DNA of 64,000 bases, taken from positions 17,630 through 81,629 of the forward strand of contig JAJQGO010000030.1 of NCBI GenBank assembly GCA_021200415.1, read 5' to 3'. Source of the DNA: Ruminococcus sp. Lineage in GTDB: Bacteria; Bacillota; Clostridia; Oscillospirales; Ruminococcaceae. Below the pieces are notes generated by a model that was given only the letters and a program-made list of their open reading frames with translations, ran no database searches and was not told the DNA's origin. Shown piece by piece: positions 8,216-17,007 of this stretch. Both the position numbers and the translations under genes were made by a program. The stretch's first letter is position 1; the number at the start of each line of letters is the position of its first letter.

Positions 8216-9493
8216 ATGGAATTATCTCAGATGAACAAGGAACAGCTGCTGTGTTTCAAAGGCGAAAACGAAGCAGATTACAGCAAGTTTAAGGCTCAGG
8301 GACTCAGTCTTGATATGTCAAGAGGAAAGCCCTCCTCCGACCAGCTCGACCTCAGCATGGATATGCTCAAGGTCTTTGATGACGGAAATTGTACAAGCGA
8401 AACAGGCTTCGACTGCCGCAATTACGGCTTACTCGACGGAATTCCCGAAGCCAAAAAGCTCTTTGCTCCAATGATCGGCGTAAATACCGATGAAATAATT
8501 ATATTCGGCAACTCAAGCCTCAGCGCTATGTACTGGTCAGTTCAGACTGCCTATACGCATGGTGTTCTTGGCTCAAAGCCGTGGTGCAAATATGATAAGG
8601 TTAAGTTCCTTTGCCCCGTTCCCGGCTATGACAGGCACTTTAAGGTTACTGAATTTTTCGGAATTGAAATGATTAACGTTCCCATGACTCCCACAGGTCC
8701 TGATATGGATATGGTTGAAAGGCTTGTTGCCGAGGACGAGACTGTCAAAGGAATATGGTGCGTTCCGCAGTATTCAAATCCTGATGGCATTTCCTACAGC
8801 GATGAAACTGTAAAGCGTTTTGCGGCTCTCAAGCCGAAGGCTAAGGATTTCCGTATTTTCTGGGATAACGCCTACTGCGTACATCATCTCACAGATAACC
8901 CGAAATACATTCTCAATATTCTCGATGAAGCCAAAAAGGTCGGCAACGAAAATATCGTTTATATGTTCGGCTCAACATCAAAAATCACATTCCCCGGCGC
9001 AGGAGTTGCCTTCATGGGCGGCAGCAAGGAAAATATGGACGCTCTCAAAAAATTCCTTGGTACAAGCATTATCAGCTACGACAAGATGAATCAGCTCCGC
9101 CACGTTAAATACTTCGGCACGTATGAAAACATTCTCGAGCATATGAAAAAGCATACGGCTCTTCTTGTCCCGAAGTTCAACGCAGTTACGGATATGCTTG
9201 AAGCTGAAATTGCTCCTTTGGGCATTGGCAGCTGGATTAAGCCGGAGGGCGGTTACTTTGTTTCGTTTAATTCTCTCCCCGGCTGCGCAAAGAGAATCGT
9301 TCAGCTTTGCAAGGAGGCGGGAGTCGTCCTTACGGGCGCAGGAGCTACTTTCCCGTACGGCAAGGATCCGGAGGACAAAAATATCCGTATTTCGCCGTCC
9401 TACCCCACAGTTGAGGAGCTTAAAAAGGCTATGGAGCTTTTCGTTATCTGCGTAAAGCTTGCAAGTGCGGAAAAGCTTCTTGCAGAAGCGTAA
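8216..9493 (+). CDS. PLP-dependent aminotransferase, aspartate aminotransferase-like
   Basis: This 425-aa fold-type I aminotransferase begins with the block LSLDMSRGKPSSDQLDLSMDML, typical of the family Pfam calls Asp_aminotransf (PF12897), seen as type Ic aspartate aminotransferases in gut bacteria. The PLP lysine is most likely in FGSTSKITFPGAG; NPDGISYSDE and the FRIFWDNAY aspartate region are cofactor contacts, and a C-terminal Arg for the substrate carboxylate is likely in KNIRISPSYP. The enzyme is cytoplasmic. It stands alone between its own promoter and terminator, so context does not reveal the amino donor; aspartate/2-oxoglutarate is the most likely pair. Confidence 0.85.
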   Translation: MELSQMNKEQLLCFKGENEADYSKFKAQGLSLDMSRGKPSSDQLDLSMDMLKVFDDGNCTSETGFDCRNYGLLDGIPEAKKLFAPMIGVNTDEIIIFGNSSLSAMYWSVQTAYTHGVLGSKPWCKYDKVKFLCPVPGYDRHFKVTEFFGIEMINVPMTPTGPDMDMVERLVAEDETVKGIWCVPQYSNPDGISYSDETVKRFAALKPKAKDFRIFWDNAYCVHHLTDNPKYILNILDEAKKVGNENIVYMFGSTSKITFPGAGVAFMGGSKENMDALKKFLGTSIISYDKMNQLRHVKYFGTYENILEHMKKHTALLVPKFNAVTDMLEAEIAPLGIGSWIKPEGGYFVSFNSLPGCAKRIVQLCKEAGVVLTGAGATFPYGKDPEDKNIRISPSYPTVEELKKAMELFVICVKLASAEKLLAEA

Positions 9494-9503
9494 TATTACC
9501 TTA

Positions 9504-9537
9504 AATCCGGAGATTCACTGAACCTCCGGATTTTTTA
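9504..9537 (+). terminator. Rho-independent terminator after the aminotransferase
   Basis: AATCCGGAG (9504-9512) and CTCCGGATT (9524-9532) form a 9-bp stem followed by TTTTATT. It abuts the next promoter. Confidence 0.88.
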
Positions 9538-9566
9538 TTGACCGAATCTGAATTATAATGTATAAT
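9538..9566 (+). promoter_or_regulatory. Sigma-A promoter of the GH74-like gene
   Basis: TTGACC (9538-9543), 17 bp, TATAAT (9561-9566). The leader also contains GCACAGGAATTGTGCGT (9582-9598), a 17-mer repeated exactly after glgP at 47001-47017. Confidence 0.75.
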
Positions 9567-9624
9567 AAGATAATCCTCACAGCACAGGAATTGTGCGTAA
9601 ATCAGAAACGGCAGGGTTTGAAAT

Positions 9625-12111
9625 ATGAAAATTACTCTTTACGGTGAAAAAAATAACGGCGTTATATTCGCGATTTCTGACGAAAATTCAGTGGACACAA
9701 CCGAAAACGGCTGGCTTTTTCCGAATTTGGCGGGAAATGCGGCATATTCCTCAAATGAGGTTTTCTCCGTAAGCCGCAGCGGAGAGGGACTCTTCATAGA
9801 ACCGAAAAGCTTCGGCTGCATGGCTCTTGAAATGCCCGATGCCGACGTTGAAATTGAAATTCTCCCCATAACCGATCATGGCAGCTATGTATACAGGAAC
9901 CTCCCCATAAGCGGCGGCGGATATGTCACAGGCTTCGCATTCGATGAGGACGGCTGCCTTTTCTGCCGCACGGACATAGGAGGATGCTATTCCTGCGAGC
10001 CGCCCTATGAGGTCTGGAATCCCCTTTCCCATGATGCGGATATGGATACCGAGTGGCTTTGCAATCCTCTTGCGCTTACCTGCAAAAACAACTCCCTTTA
10101 CGTGCTTTTCGGCAATCATCTTGGCAGCTTTCTCGGCATTTCCTCCGACAAGGGCAAAAGCTTCAGCTTCTCGCCCGTTCCTGCCTTTGTCCACGGAAAC
10201 TGTCTTTGCCGAAGCACAGGAGAACGCATTGCCGCAATCTCACACTGCGTTTTCATAGGCACAAGAGGCGCGGGACTTATGAAGGCTGAGCTTGGGAAAT
10301 CCCCTCTGAACTGGGAAAGGGTGACTGTTTTCCCCGACAGCGGCGATGAGCTGTATGTTTTCAAGGGACACAGAAATCCCCACGAGAAAATTTCCGCCTG
10401 CAATGATATTACCTTTGTTTACGCTGCCGACGACAGCACAATTATTGTGGGAACGGCGGAGGAGTGCGGCGTCTATGCCTCATATGACGGCGGAGTAAGC
10501 TTCTCCCGACTGCCCTCCCAGCCGAAGGGAGAATCGCCCTTTATCTCCCAGAGATGCACTGCTTTCGGGGATCTGCTCTTTATTTCCTACAGCCGATCCG
10601 ATGCCGACAGAAGCTTCATGTGGTACAGCTACGCCTGCGACGGCAGCAGACTATGTGACGGCAGAATTTATAAATATATCCGCAGAGACGGCGTTTACGA
10701 GCTTCTTGGCGATATTACTCCCGACCACGGCAAATGCGGATTTTCGGGAATAGATATTTCCACCTGCGGAAAAAATCTCGTATGCACAACCGTCTGCGGA
10801 GCGCCTGATAAAATCTTCCTCAGCCATGATTTCGGCGAAAGCTGGACGGAGGTTCTGAGCGATAAAGACTCGGCGGCGCAGGCTTTCGTCACGCCCTACA
10901 TGAAGCCCGAAAACAATAACGGTCAGTCGGTAATTCACTGGATGAGCGATATTAAAATTGTCCCCGATGACTGCAATTCCGCATATATCAACACAGGAAC
11001 AGGCGTGTTCCGCACAAGGAATCTCGGCAGTGCCGTGACCCTGTGGGAGGATTTCTCCGAGGGAATCGAGGAAACAGTTCATCTTGGCATTTACAGTCCG
11101 CCCGCGGGAGAGGTTCGCGTTCTCGATGCGGTAGGGGATTTGGGAGGCTTTGCATTCACAAATCTTGATAAAAAATGCAGCCGTACCTTCAGTGACGAAA
11201 ACAACAACAGGTACATCACCGTCATAAATGCGGATTTTGCCGAAAAGCGGCCTGAAATTGCAGTTATAACTCCACGCGGCAACTGGATCGGAACTTCAAA
11301 GGGCGGTGTGGCTCTTTCAACTGACGGCGGTCTGAGCTGGCGTCAGCTCAGCAATCCCGTGGGACTTAGCAGCCGTTCGGATGAGCTGCTTGAACGCATA
11401 TCCCGACCCAATACAGATTCCGGCTGGACGGCGGTTTCCTGTGACGGAACAGCCATTATACGTCAGATTGCCGACCTGCACACGCTCCCATCGGACTGCG
11501 CCGCAGTTACCTTCGATTACGGAGAAGCATGGACGAAAATACGCTTTTTTGACGGCGGCGGCAGAGATGTTACCTGCGAGGAGCTATCTGTAAGAATCTT
11601 CTCCGACAGGCTCGATCCCCACATTTTCTACGCATTCGGAAATGGCGGTGAGCTATTCGTCAGCCGTGACAGGGGAGTGAATTTCATTGAAACCTCCGCA
11701 AGGGGATTCCTGCCGCACTGTGACTTCTCATCAATCCATGAGCATAAGTCCCCCGACATACGTGTTTCGCCATTCAAATCGGGTGAAATTCTCATGTTCT
11801 TTAAAAGCTGCGGAATCATTCGCCTGACCCTTTCGGAATCCTGCTTTATCTCGGAAAGGCTCATTCCCGAAGAGCAATGCTCCTGTGCCCTCTGCGGAGG
11901 CTACGGCAAGGGCGGAGTTATTTTCTTCTGTGGAATTTACAACGGAGAATACGGCTTCTGGAGGTCGTTTGAAAGCGGCTGGATACGCATTAACTCCCAC
12001 GACACCCAATTCGGACAAATCCGCTCCATTTGCGGAGATCCACGGGCATACGGAAGATTCTACATCGCAACGGGAAGCTTCGGTGCCCTCTATGGTGAAA
12101 TAAAAAAATAA
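9625..12111 (+). CDS. Divergent GH74-like beta-propeller protein, probably cytoplasmic
   Basis: This 828-aa protein has a 90-residue N-terminal region of unknown type and then the GH74 opening NLPISGGGYVTGFAFDEDGCLFCRTDIGGCY, equivalent to [30 protein letters not shown] in the lipoprotein at 52834. BNR/sialidase-type Asp-box repeats follow (SSDKGKSFSFS, SYDGGVSFS, SHDFGESWTEV, STDGGLSWRQL, SRDRGVNF). The second catalytic Asp region of GH74 appears as AVGDLGGFAF, so both acidic positions seem kept. There is no signal peptide, which is unusual because GH74 xyloglucanases are normally secreted. It may act on imported xyloglucan oligosaccharides or have another substrate. It has its own promoter and is convergent with the rnf operon. 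Assignment as GH74 superfamily is firm; activity is not. Confidence 0.75.
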   Translation: MKITLYGEKNNGVIFAISDENSVDTTENGWLFPNLAGNAAYSSNEVFSVSRSGEGLFIEPKSFGCMALEMPDADVEIEILPITDHGSYVYRNLPISGGGYVTGFAFDEDGCLFCRTDIGGCYSCEPPYEVWNPLSHDADMDTEWLCNPLALTCKNNSLYVLFGNHLGSFLGISSDKGKSFSFSPVPAFVHGNCLCRSTGERIAAISHCVFIGTRGAGLMKAELGKSPLNWERVTVFPDSGDELYVFKGHRNPHEKISACNDITFVYAADDSTIIVGTAEECGVYASYDGGVSFSRLPSQPKGESPFISQRCTAFGDLLFISYSRSDADRSFMWYSYACDGSRLCDGRIYKYIRRDGVYELLGDITPDHGKCGFSGIDISTCGKNLVCTTVCGAPDKIFLSHDFGESWTEVLSDKDSAAQAFVTPYMKPENNNGQSVIHWMSDIKIVPDDCNSAYINTGTGVFRTRNLGSAVTLWEDFSEGIEETVHLGIYSPPAGEVRVLDAVGDLGGFAFTNLDKKCSRTFSDENNNRYITVINADFAEKRPEIAVITPRGNWIGTSKGGVALSTDGGLSWRQLSNPVGLSSRSDELLERISRPNTDSGWTAVSCDGTAIIRQIADLHTLPSDCAAVTFDYGEAWTKIRFFDGGGRDVTCEELSVRIFSDRLDPHIFYAFGNGGELFVSRDRGVNFIETSARGFLPHCDFSSIHEHKSPDIRVSPFKSGEILMFFKSCGIIRLTLSESCFISERLIPEEQCSCALCGGYGKGGVIFFCGIYNGEYGFWRSFESGWIRINSHDTQFGQIRSICGDPRAYGRFYIATGSFGALYGEIKK

Positions 12112-12133
12112 GGAACGCCCATAGGACGTTCCT
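12111..12133 (-). terminator. Terminator of the rnf operon (minus strand)
   Basis: AGGAACG (12111-12117) pairs with CGTTCCT (12127-12133). Read on the minus strand, the stem is followed by TATTTTTTTATT, so it should end the long apbE-rnfB transcript. Confidence 0.6.
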
Positions 12134-12148
12134 GTAAATGCTGCCGGC

Positions 12149-12197
12149 GGAAAAATCTAACGGCGCATCTGTACGACAATCTTTGTGCGGTGTTGCC
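12149..12197 (-). repeat. Truncated copy (right end) of the palindromic repeat
   Basis: GGAAAAATCTAACGGCGCATCTGTACGACAATCTTTGTGCGGTGTTGCC is nearly identical to the right 50 bp of the long copy at 59833-60004; the left arm is missing. It lies directly after the rnfB stop codon. Confidence 0.85.
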
Positions 12198-12198
12198 T

Positions 12199-12990
12199 TT
12201 ATTTTTCGCAGCTGTGTATTGCCTTAACCGGACAGGCAGCAACGCAGATTCCGCAATTGACGCACTTGTCATAATCAATTGACGCATGAAAATCAGTTAC
12301 GGTTATTGCCCCCGAGGGGCATTTCTTTTCGCATATTTTGCAGCCGATACAGCCGTTTTTGCAGCTCAGCTTCGTTGCCTTGCCGTTATCCTTAGATGAG
12401 CAAAGAACGTCAATATGCTTTGCAAGCGGACGAATGGAGATAAGGGAATTCGGACAGACGTTTACGCATTTTCCGCATGAGCCGCATTTTGATTTGATTA
12501 TGGAGGCAAGGCCGTTTTCAATTACAATTGCGTCGTTTTCGCATACCTCCGCGCAGTCCCCAAGACCTATGCAGCCGTACTTGCATTTGCCGCTGCCGCC
12601 GTAGAATCTCTTTACCGCCTTGCAGCTCTGAATTCCGTCAAATTCAAATGATGTGCCTGTTGCATTGCAGTCGCCGTTGCAATGGACAACTGCCGCAGTC
12701 GGAACAACCTCAGCTGCGGAGGTTCCTAAAATGTCCGCTATTTTTGCGGCTGTATCCGAGCCGCCCGGCTTACAGAGATTCGTTTCCGCACCGCCGTTCA
12801 CGATTGCGGAAGCATAGTCCGCACAGCCTGCGTATCCGCACGCGCCGCAGTTTGCCTGCGGAAGCGCCTCTCCGATTTTTTCGATTCGCTCGTCAACCTT
12901 GACGAAAAATATTTTTGATGCCGCTGTCAGGAGAATTCCCGCGAGAATTCCGCAGCCGCCAAGTACGAGGGCAGGAATCAGATAAGTCAT
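12199..12990 (-). CDS. rnfB: Rnf complex subunit B (ferredoxin-accepting Fe-S protein)
   Basis: RnfB (263 aa) receives electrons from reduced ferredoxin and passes them into the membrane complex that drives Na+ or H+ export and NAD+ reduction. An N-terminal anchor helix (MTYLIPALVLGGCGILAGILL) is followed by the 4Fe-4S domain CGACGYAGCADYASAI and three ferredoxin-like Cys sets: CGSCGKCVNVCP, CIGCKICEKKCP and CVNCGICVAACP. A short cluster CKYGCIGLGDC lies between them. It is the last gene of rnfCDGEAB, the order found in Clostridia and acetogens. The start at 12990 has an AAGGAGG site, 16 bp after rnfA. Confidence 0.97.
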   Translation of the reverse strand: MTYLIPALVLGGCGILAGILLTAASKIFFVKVDERIEKIGEALPQANCGACGYAGCADYASAIVNGGAETNLCKPGGSDTAAKIADILGTSAAEVVPTAAVVHCNGDCNATGTSFEFDGIQSCKAVKRFYGGSGKCKYGCIGLGDCAEVCENDAIVIENGLASIIKSKCGSCGKCVNVCPNSLISIRPLAKHIDVLCSSKDNGKATKLSCKNGCIGCKICEKKCPSGAITVTDFHASIDYDKCVNCGICVAACPVKAIHSCEK

Positions 12991-13006
12991 TGCGCTACCT
13001 CCTTGC

Positions 13007-13585
13007 TTAGCTGAAAAGTCCGGAGAATCCCATGAAGCTTACTGATACGATAGACGCTGCAATAAGCGTTGCGGGGACTCCCTTGAATGTTTCGGGTATA
13101 TCGGCGTATTCCATTTTTCTGCGGACTCCCGAAAAGATAACGAGTGCCAGCATGAAACCAAGACCTGCGCCAATGGAATTGACTATGGACTGAACGAAGG
13201 TGTACTCGTTGTCGATGTTAAGCACAGCAGCTCCCAGAACAGCACAGTTCGTGGTAATCAGCGGGAGATAAACTCCCAGCGATTTATAAAGGGAGGGAAT
13301 ACATTTTTTGAGTATCATCTCAACAAGCTGCACGAAGAGTGCAATTACAAGAATAAACACAACCGTGTCGAGATATTCCAGTCCGTTCGGCACGAGGAGT
13401 CCATAATGAATGGGATATGTAACCGCGCTTGCGCAAATCATGACGAAGGTTACGGCAAGTCCCATTCCCGAAGCGCTGTCGAGCTTCTTTGAAACGCCCA
13501 AAAACGGGCAGATTCCCATAAATTTCGATAAAACGAAGTTGTCTGTAAGCATTGCCGAAAGAAGTATTACCATCATGCTTTTCAA
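13007..13585 (-). CDS. rnfA: Rnf complex membrane subunit A
   Basis: RnfA (192 aa) is one of two homologous six-helix subunits that carry a membrane-buried 2Fe-2S centre in Rnf. The family signature NFVLSKFMGICPFLGVSKK is present, including the conserved Cys, as is TTNCAVLG with the second Cys. I take the TTG at 13585 as start (MKSMMVILLSAML...): it overlaps the rnfE stop as TTGA, implying coupled translation, and fits the usual distance to NFVLS; ATG at 13576 is the alternative. Confidence 0.95.
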   Translation of the reverse strand: MKSMMVILLSAMLTDNFVLSKFMGICPFLGVSKKLDSASGMGLAVTFVMICASAVTYPIHYGLLVPNGLEYLDTVVFILVIALFVQLVEMILKKCIPSLYKSLGVYLPLITTNCAVLGAAVLNIDNEYTFVQSIVNSIGAGLGFMLALVIFSGVRRKMEYADIPETFKGVPATLIAASIVSVSFMGFSGLFS

Positions 13586-14271
13586 TTCTCGTCACCAGCC
13601 TTTCCTCCGCATTCAGCCGAATTCGGACATCCCTTGCAGCCGCCTCCGCAGGAAAGCTCCTCAGGCGGCTTGCGGTTAGTAATTTTATTTACTGCGGCAA
13701 TTATAACTCCCAGAGCAAAGAAGCCTCCGGCAGGCATTATGAATATGAGCATGGGATTTGAGCTTATGCCGGGAATTGAAATGCCAAACCACTGTCCCGA
13801 ACCGAGGATCTCACGCACAGAGCCCATAATAAACAGGGCGAGGGTGAAGCCTATGCCCATTCCCAGAGCGTCCAGAATTGACGGCAGAACCTTGTTTTTG
13901 CTTGCGAACATTTCCGCACGTCCGAAAATAATACAGTTTACGGTAATCAGCGTCAGATATATTCCGAGGCTGTCGTAAAGGGAAGGCATGAAGCCCTCCA
14001 GAAGAAAGCCTATAAGCGTTACGAAGCTTGCTATGATAACGATAAACGATGGGATTCGCACCTTATCGGGAATGACGTTCCTGAGAAGCGACACAACGAT
14101 ATTCGAGCCGAGGAGTACGAATGTTGTTGCAAGTCCCATGCCGATTCCATTGCTTGCCTGAGTTGTAACTGCCAGTGTCGGGCACATTCCCAAAAGCGTC
14201 ACGAGAACAGGATTTTCTTTGACGATGCCCTTTACAAATTCCCAGCCAAGACCTTTTTTCTTATCAGCCAT
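13582..14271 (-). CDS. rnfE: Rnf complex membrane subunit E
   Basis: RnfE (229 aa) pairs with RnfA to form the central channel-like core holding an iron-sulfur centre. The signature NPVLVTLLGMCPTLAVTTQASNGIGMG and the second Cys in TVNCIIFGRAE are both present, with six predicted helices. After the last helix it has a Cys-rich cytoplasmic tail, LSCGGGCKGCPNSAECGGKAGDEN, with four Cys, which could bind metal. It overlaps rnfG by 8 bp and rnfA by 4 bp. Confidence 0.95.
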   Translation of the reverse strand: MADKKKGLGWEFVKGIVKENPVLVTLLGMCPTLAVTTQASNGIGMGLATTFVLLGSNIVVSLLRNVIPDKVRIPSFIVIIASFVTLIGFLLEGFMPSLYDSLGIYLTLITVNCIIFGRAEMFASKNKVLPSILDALGMGIGFTLALFIMGSVREILGSGQWFGISIPGISSNPMLIFIMPAGGFFALGVIIAAVNKITNRKPPEELSCGGGCKGCPNSAECGGKAGDEN

Positions 14272-14791
14272 TCAGAATTGCCTCCTTATTTTCATTGTAA
14301 ACGGCAAGAGCCGTATCAATTGCGTGAATCATACCCTTTGAGGAATACGTAGCGCCCGTAACGGTATCATATTCGCCGCCCGCTTCGGAAGCTCCGATAA
14401 ACTGCTGACAGAAGGATTCTTCATCACGCACCTTTGTGCCGAGTCCGGGAGTTTCACCCAGTGAAACGAATTCGATTCCGCAGATTTCACCTGATTCGTC
14501 GATTCCTATAAGAACCTCTATTCCGTCCTTGGAATAGCCGTCCACACAGAGCTGAAATGCTGTTTTGTTGTCGTCGGTTACGGCAATTGATTCGATTTCA
14601 TCGCTGCCGAAATTATCGTCAAGAAGCGTATATCCGCAGTCGCCGAAAAGAGCCTCAATGCTTTCGCTGAATTTTTCCTCACGCTGAGCTGAGATGCTGT
14701 CCGCAGTCGCTTCATACGCCAGAACGAGAAGCAGCGCTGCAATTACGCATATAACCGTCAGTACGAGCGTAGGCTTAACCTTATCCTTCAT
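14264..14791 (-). CDS. rnfG: Rnf complex flavoprotein subunit G
   Basis: RnfG (175 aa from ATG 14791, GGAGG site) has one N-terminal membrane helix and an extracytoplasmic FMN domain. Covalent FMN attachment is expected on the last Thr/Ser position of TVTGATYSS, the S/TGATxS/T motif modified by ApbE; an apbE gene heads this operon. The longer ORF in the track starts inside rnfD and lacks a ribosome site. It overlaps rnfD by 11 bp and rnfE by 8 bp. Confidence 0.94.
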   Translation of the reverse strand: MKDKVKPTLVLTVICVIAALLLVLAYEATADSISAQREEKFSESIEALFGDCGYTLLDDNFGSDEIESIAVTDDNKTAFQLCVDGYSKDGIEVLIGIDESGEICGIEFVSLGETPGLGTKVRDEESFCQQFIGASEAGGEYDTVTGATYSSKGMIHAIDTALAVYNENKEAILNG

Positions 14792-15716
14792 TTTTTTCAG
14801 CCTCCTTTGCTCCGAACACCTTGTGCCGTGTGAGAAGATCAATATAAGGCGTCAGGATATTCATAAGAAGTATCGAGAACGATACACCCTCCGGATACGA
14901 ACCGAAGCTGCGAATCACGAATGTTATAATTCCGCATCCAAGACCGAAGATTATTTTTCCCTTTGTTGTAATTGGAGTTGTAGCGTAATCGGTTGCCATA
15001 AAGAATGCTCCGATAAACACGCCTCCTGCAAGTATCTCATAAAGGGGATCGCCGCCGGAAATTGCCGTAAGCAGCGCAAGGCTGCCGATGAACGACAGGG
15101 GAGCGGCAAGGGAAATTATTCTCCTTATGGCAAGATAGATGCCTCCTATGAGAAGCGCAAGGGCGCAGGTTTCACCAAGACAGCCGCCTACGTTTCCGAG
15201 AAAGAGGTCGAGGTATGAAGCGTCGCCCGAAGCAAGGGGAGTAGCTCCCGTAACAACGTCGGCTGCCGATTCCTTATAGTAGAAGGGCACAGCCCAGTTG
15301 GTCATAGCGCTTGGGAAGGAAACCATAAGCACGATTCGGGCAGTTATTGCGGGATTTGCGAAATTCTGTCCCAGTCCGCCGAAAAGCTGCTTTACGATTA
15401 CGATTGCCACAAATGAGCCAATAACAGCCATCCATATAGGGAGCGTCACAGGGAGATTCATGGCAAGGAGAATTCCCGTAACAACGGCTGAAAGGTCACC
15501 GATAGTGTTGTCACGCTTCATTATTTTGCGGCACAGATATTCAAAGACGATGCAGCTGGCAACGCATACGGCAGTCAGCAGAAGCGCCCGAGGCCCGAAG
15601 ATTATGCATGACGCAACGACAGCCGGCATAAGGGCAATTATTACGTTGAGCATTATCTTCCATGTTTTCATATAATTTTCGTCGTGGGGCGACGGCGATA
15701 CTATCAATTTTTCCAT
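14781..15716 (-). CDS. rnfD: Rnf complex membrane flavoprotein subunit D
   Basis: RnfD (311 aa) is a multi-helix subunit with covalent FMN. The attachment site is in DVVTGATPLA, the SGATPL-type motif. The signature KQLFGGLGQNFANPA and FMATDYATTPIT are present. I use ATG 15716, which has a GAGAGG site at good spacing, instead of the GTG at 15722. The gap to rnfC is 10 bp. Confidence 0.95.
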   Translation of the reverse strand: MEKLIVSPSPHDENYMKTWKIMLNVIIALMPAVVASCIIFGPRALLLTAVCVASCIVFEYLCRKIMKRDNTIGDLSAVVTGILLAMNLPVTLPIWMAVIGSFVAIVIVKQLFGGLGQNFANPAITARIVLMVSFPSAMTNWAVPFYYKESAADVVTGATPLASGDASYLDLFLGNVGGCLGETCALALLIGGIYLAIRRIISLAAPLSFIGSLALLTAISGGDPLYEILAGGVFIGAFFMATDYATTPITTKGKIIFGLGCGIITFVIRSFGSYPEGVSFSILLMNILTPYIDLLTRHKVFGAKEAEKNEG

Positions 15717-15726
15717 GTTCACCCTC

Positions 15727-17007
15727 TCACTTTCTCGGTATCAGCATTTTTGCAAGCTGATTTGTTTCCGCAAGCTTTCTGTTGGCGGGACATACGTAGG
15801 TGCAGCTTCCGCAGTTCATGCACAGCGTCACCTTGAGGGACTTCAGCTCCTCAATGTTGCGTATTTTGTATGCTCGCTCTATTTCCGCAGGCATAATGCC
15901 GAGAGGACAGACATTTACACATCGTCCGCAGCGTATGCAGGCGGTAGGCTTGCGCTCGTCGTAGCTCTTCACTGCAAGAAGAGCGTTTGTGGTCTTGACG
16001 ACAGGCATATCCGCCGAGGGCAGGGACATTCCCATCATGGGGCCTCCGCCGATAAGCTTTTTTACGTTTTCCATATCGGTTTTGCAGAACTCCAGTATTT
16101 CACGGAATGGCGTGCCGATAACAGCGCGTACATTTTTCGGCTCGCCGACTGCATCGCCGTCAACTGTAAGACGTCTTGACGTCAGGGGCATACCTGTTTT
16201 GGTGTATCTGTAAATGAACGACACGGTTGATACGTTCATTACGATTACGCCCTCATCGGAGGGCAGCTCCCCCTCCTTGACGATTTTCCCTGTGGTGTTG
16301 TAGATTATCACCTTTTCAGCACCCTGAGGATAGCTTGACGGGAGAGTGAATACCTCAATTGAATCATCATTTTCCGTCATTTTTGTGAATTTTTCGATTG
16401 CCTCGGGCTTATTTGCTTCAATTGCAAGCTTAGCCTTTGGAATATCCAGCATTTTCAGCAAAAGCTTTATTCCTCCGGCGATGTCCTCTGAATTTTCAAT
16501 CATCTCACGGTAATCGGCAGTTATATACGGCTCGCATTCCGCCGCGTTGATAATGAGAGTATCAATCTTTGTTTTGGGATTGAGCTTGATATGCGTTGGG
16601 AATCCCGCACCGCCAAGGCCGCATGAGCCGCTTTCACGGACAGCCTTAATGAAGCTTTCCTTATCGGAAATCGCAGGAGGCTTCACCTCATCCGAAACCG
16701 TCTGCAGACCGTCTGTTTCAATTTCAACTGCCTTACAGACCGAACCGTTTGCCGCAAGGTAATCCGTAATTGCCGTGACCCTTCCGGACGCTCCCGAATG
16801 TACGGGAACGCTGAAAAACGCGTCCGTATCACCGATTTTCTGCCCGACCTTTACCTCGTCCCCGACCTTAACGAGTGGGACGCATGGCGCACCCATATTC
16901 ATGGACATGGGAACGGTCAGCTTTGCGGACAGCGGAAATTCAACCGTTGCCGAGTTTTCTGTGTTCTTTCTGTGATTAAGCTTTAGTCCCCTTAGTTTTT
17001 TCTTCAT
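15727..17007 (-). CDS. rnfC: Rnf complex subunit C (NADH-linked flavoprotein)
   Basis: RnfC (426 aa) is the cytoplasmic subunit that exchanges electrons with NAD+/NADH. A biotinyl-like N-terminal domain is followed by the GSCGLGGAGFPTHIKL flavin/NADH loop and a SLBB-type region. Two 4Fe-4S motifs at the C terminus are CIRCGRCVNVCP and CMNCGSCTYVCP. It opens the rnf part of the operon and overlaps the upstream transporter gene by 32 bp. Confidence 0.96.
   Translation of the reverse strand: MKKKLRGLKLNHRKNTENSATVEFPLSAKLTVPMSMNMGAPCVPLVKVGDEVKVGQKIGDTDAFFSVPVHSGASGRVTAITDYLAANGSVCKAVEIETDGLQTVSDEVKPPAISDKESFIKAVRESGSCGLGGAGFPTHIKLNPKTKIDTLIINAAECEPYITADYREMIENSEDIAGGIKLLLKMLDIPKAKLAIEANKPEAIEKFTKMTENDDSIEVFTLPSSYPQGAEKVIIYNTTGKIVKEGELPSDEGVIVMNVSTVSFIYRYTKTGMPLTSRRLTVDGDAVGEPKNVRAVIGTPFREILEFCKTDMENVKKLIGGGPMMGMSLPSADMPVVKTTNALLAVKSYDERKPTACIRCGRCVNVCPLGIMPAEIERAYKIRNIEELKSLKVTLCMNCGSCTYVCPANRKLAETNQLAKMLIPRK

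Noticed and set aside
12199-17007. Rnf cluster considered as the RsxABCDGE redox-sensor system
   Set aside because: Gene order CDGEAB, linked apbE and the Clostridia setting fit energy-conserving Rnf; no soxR-type regulator is nearby.
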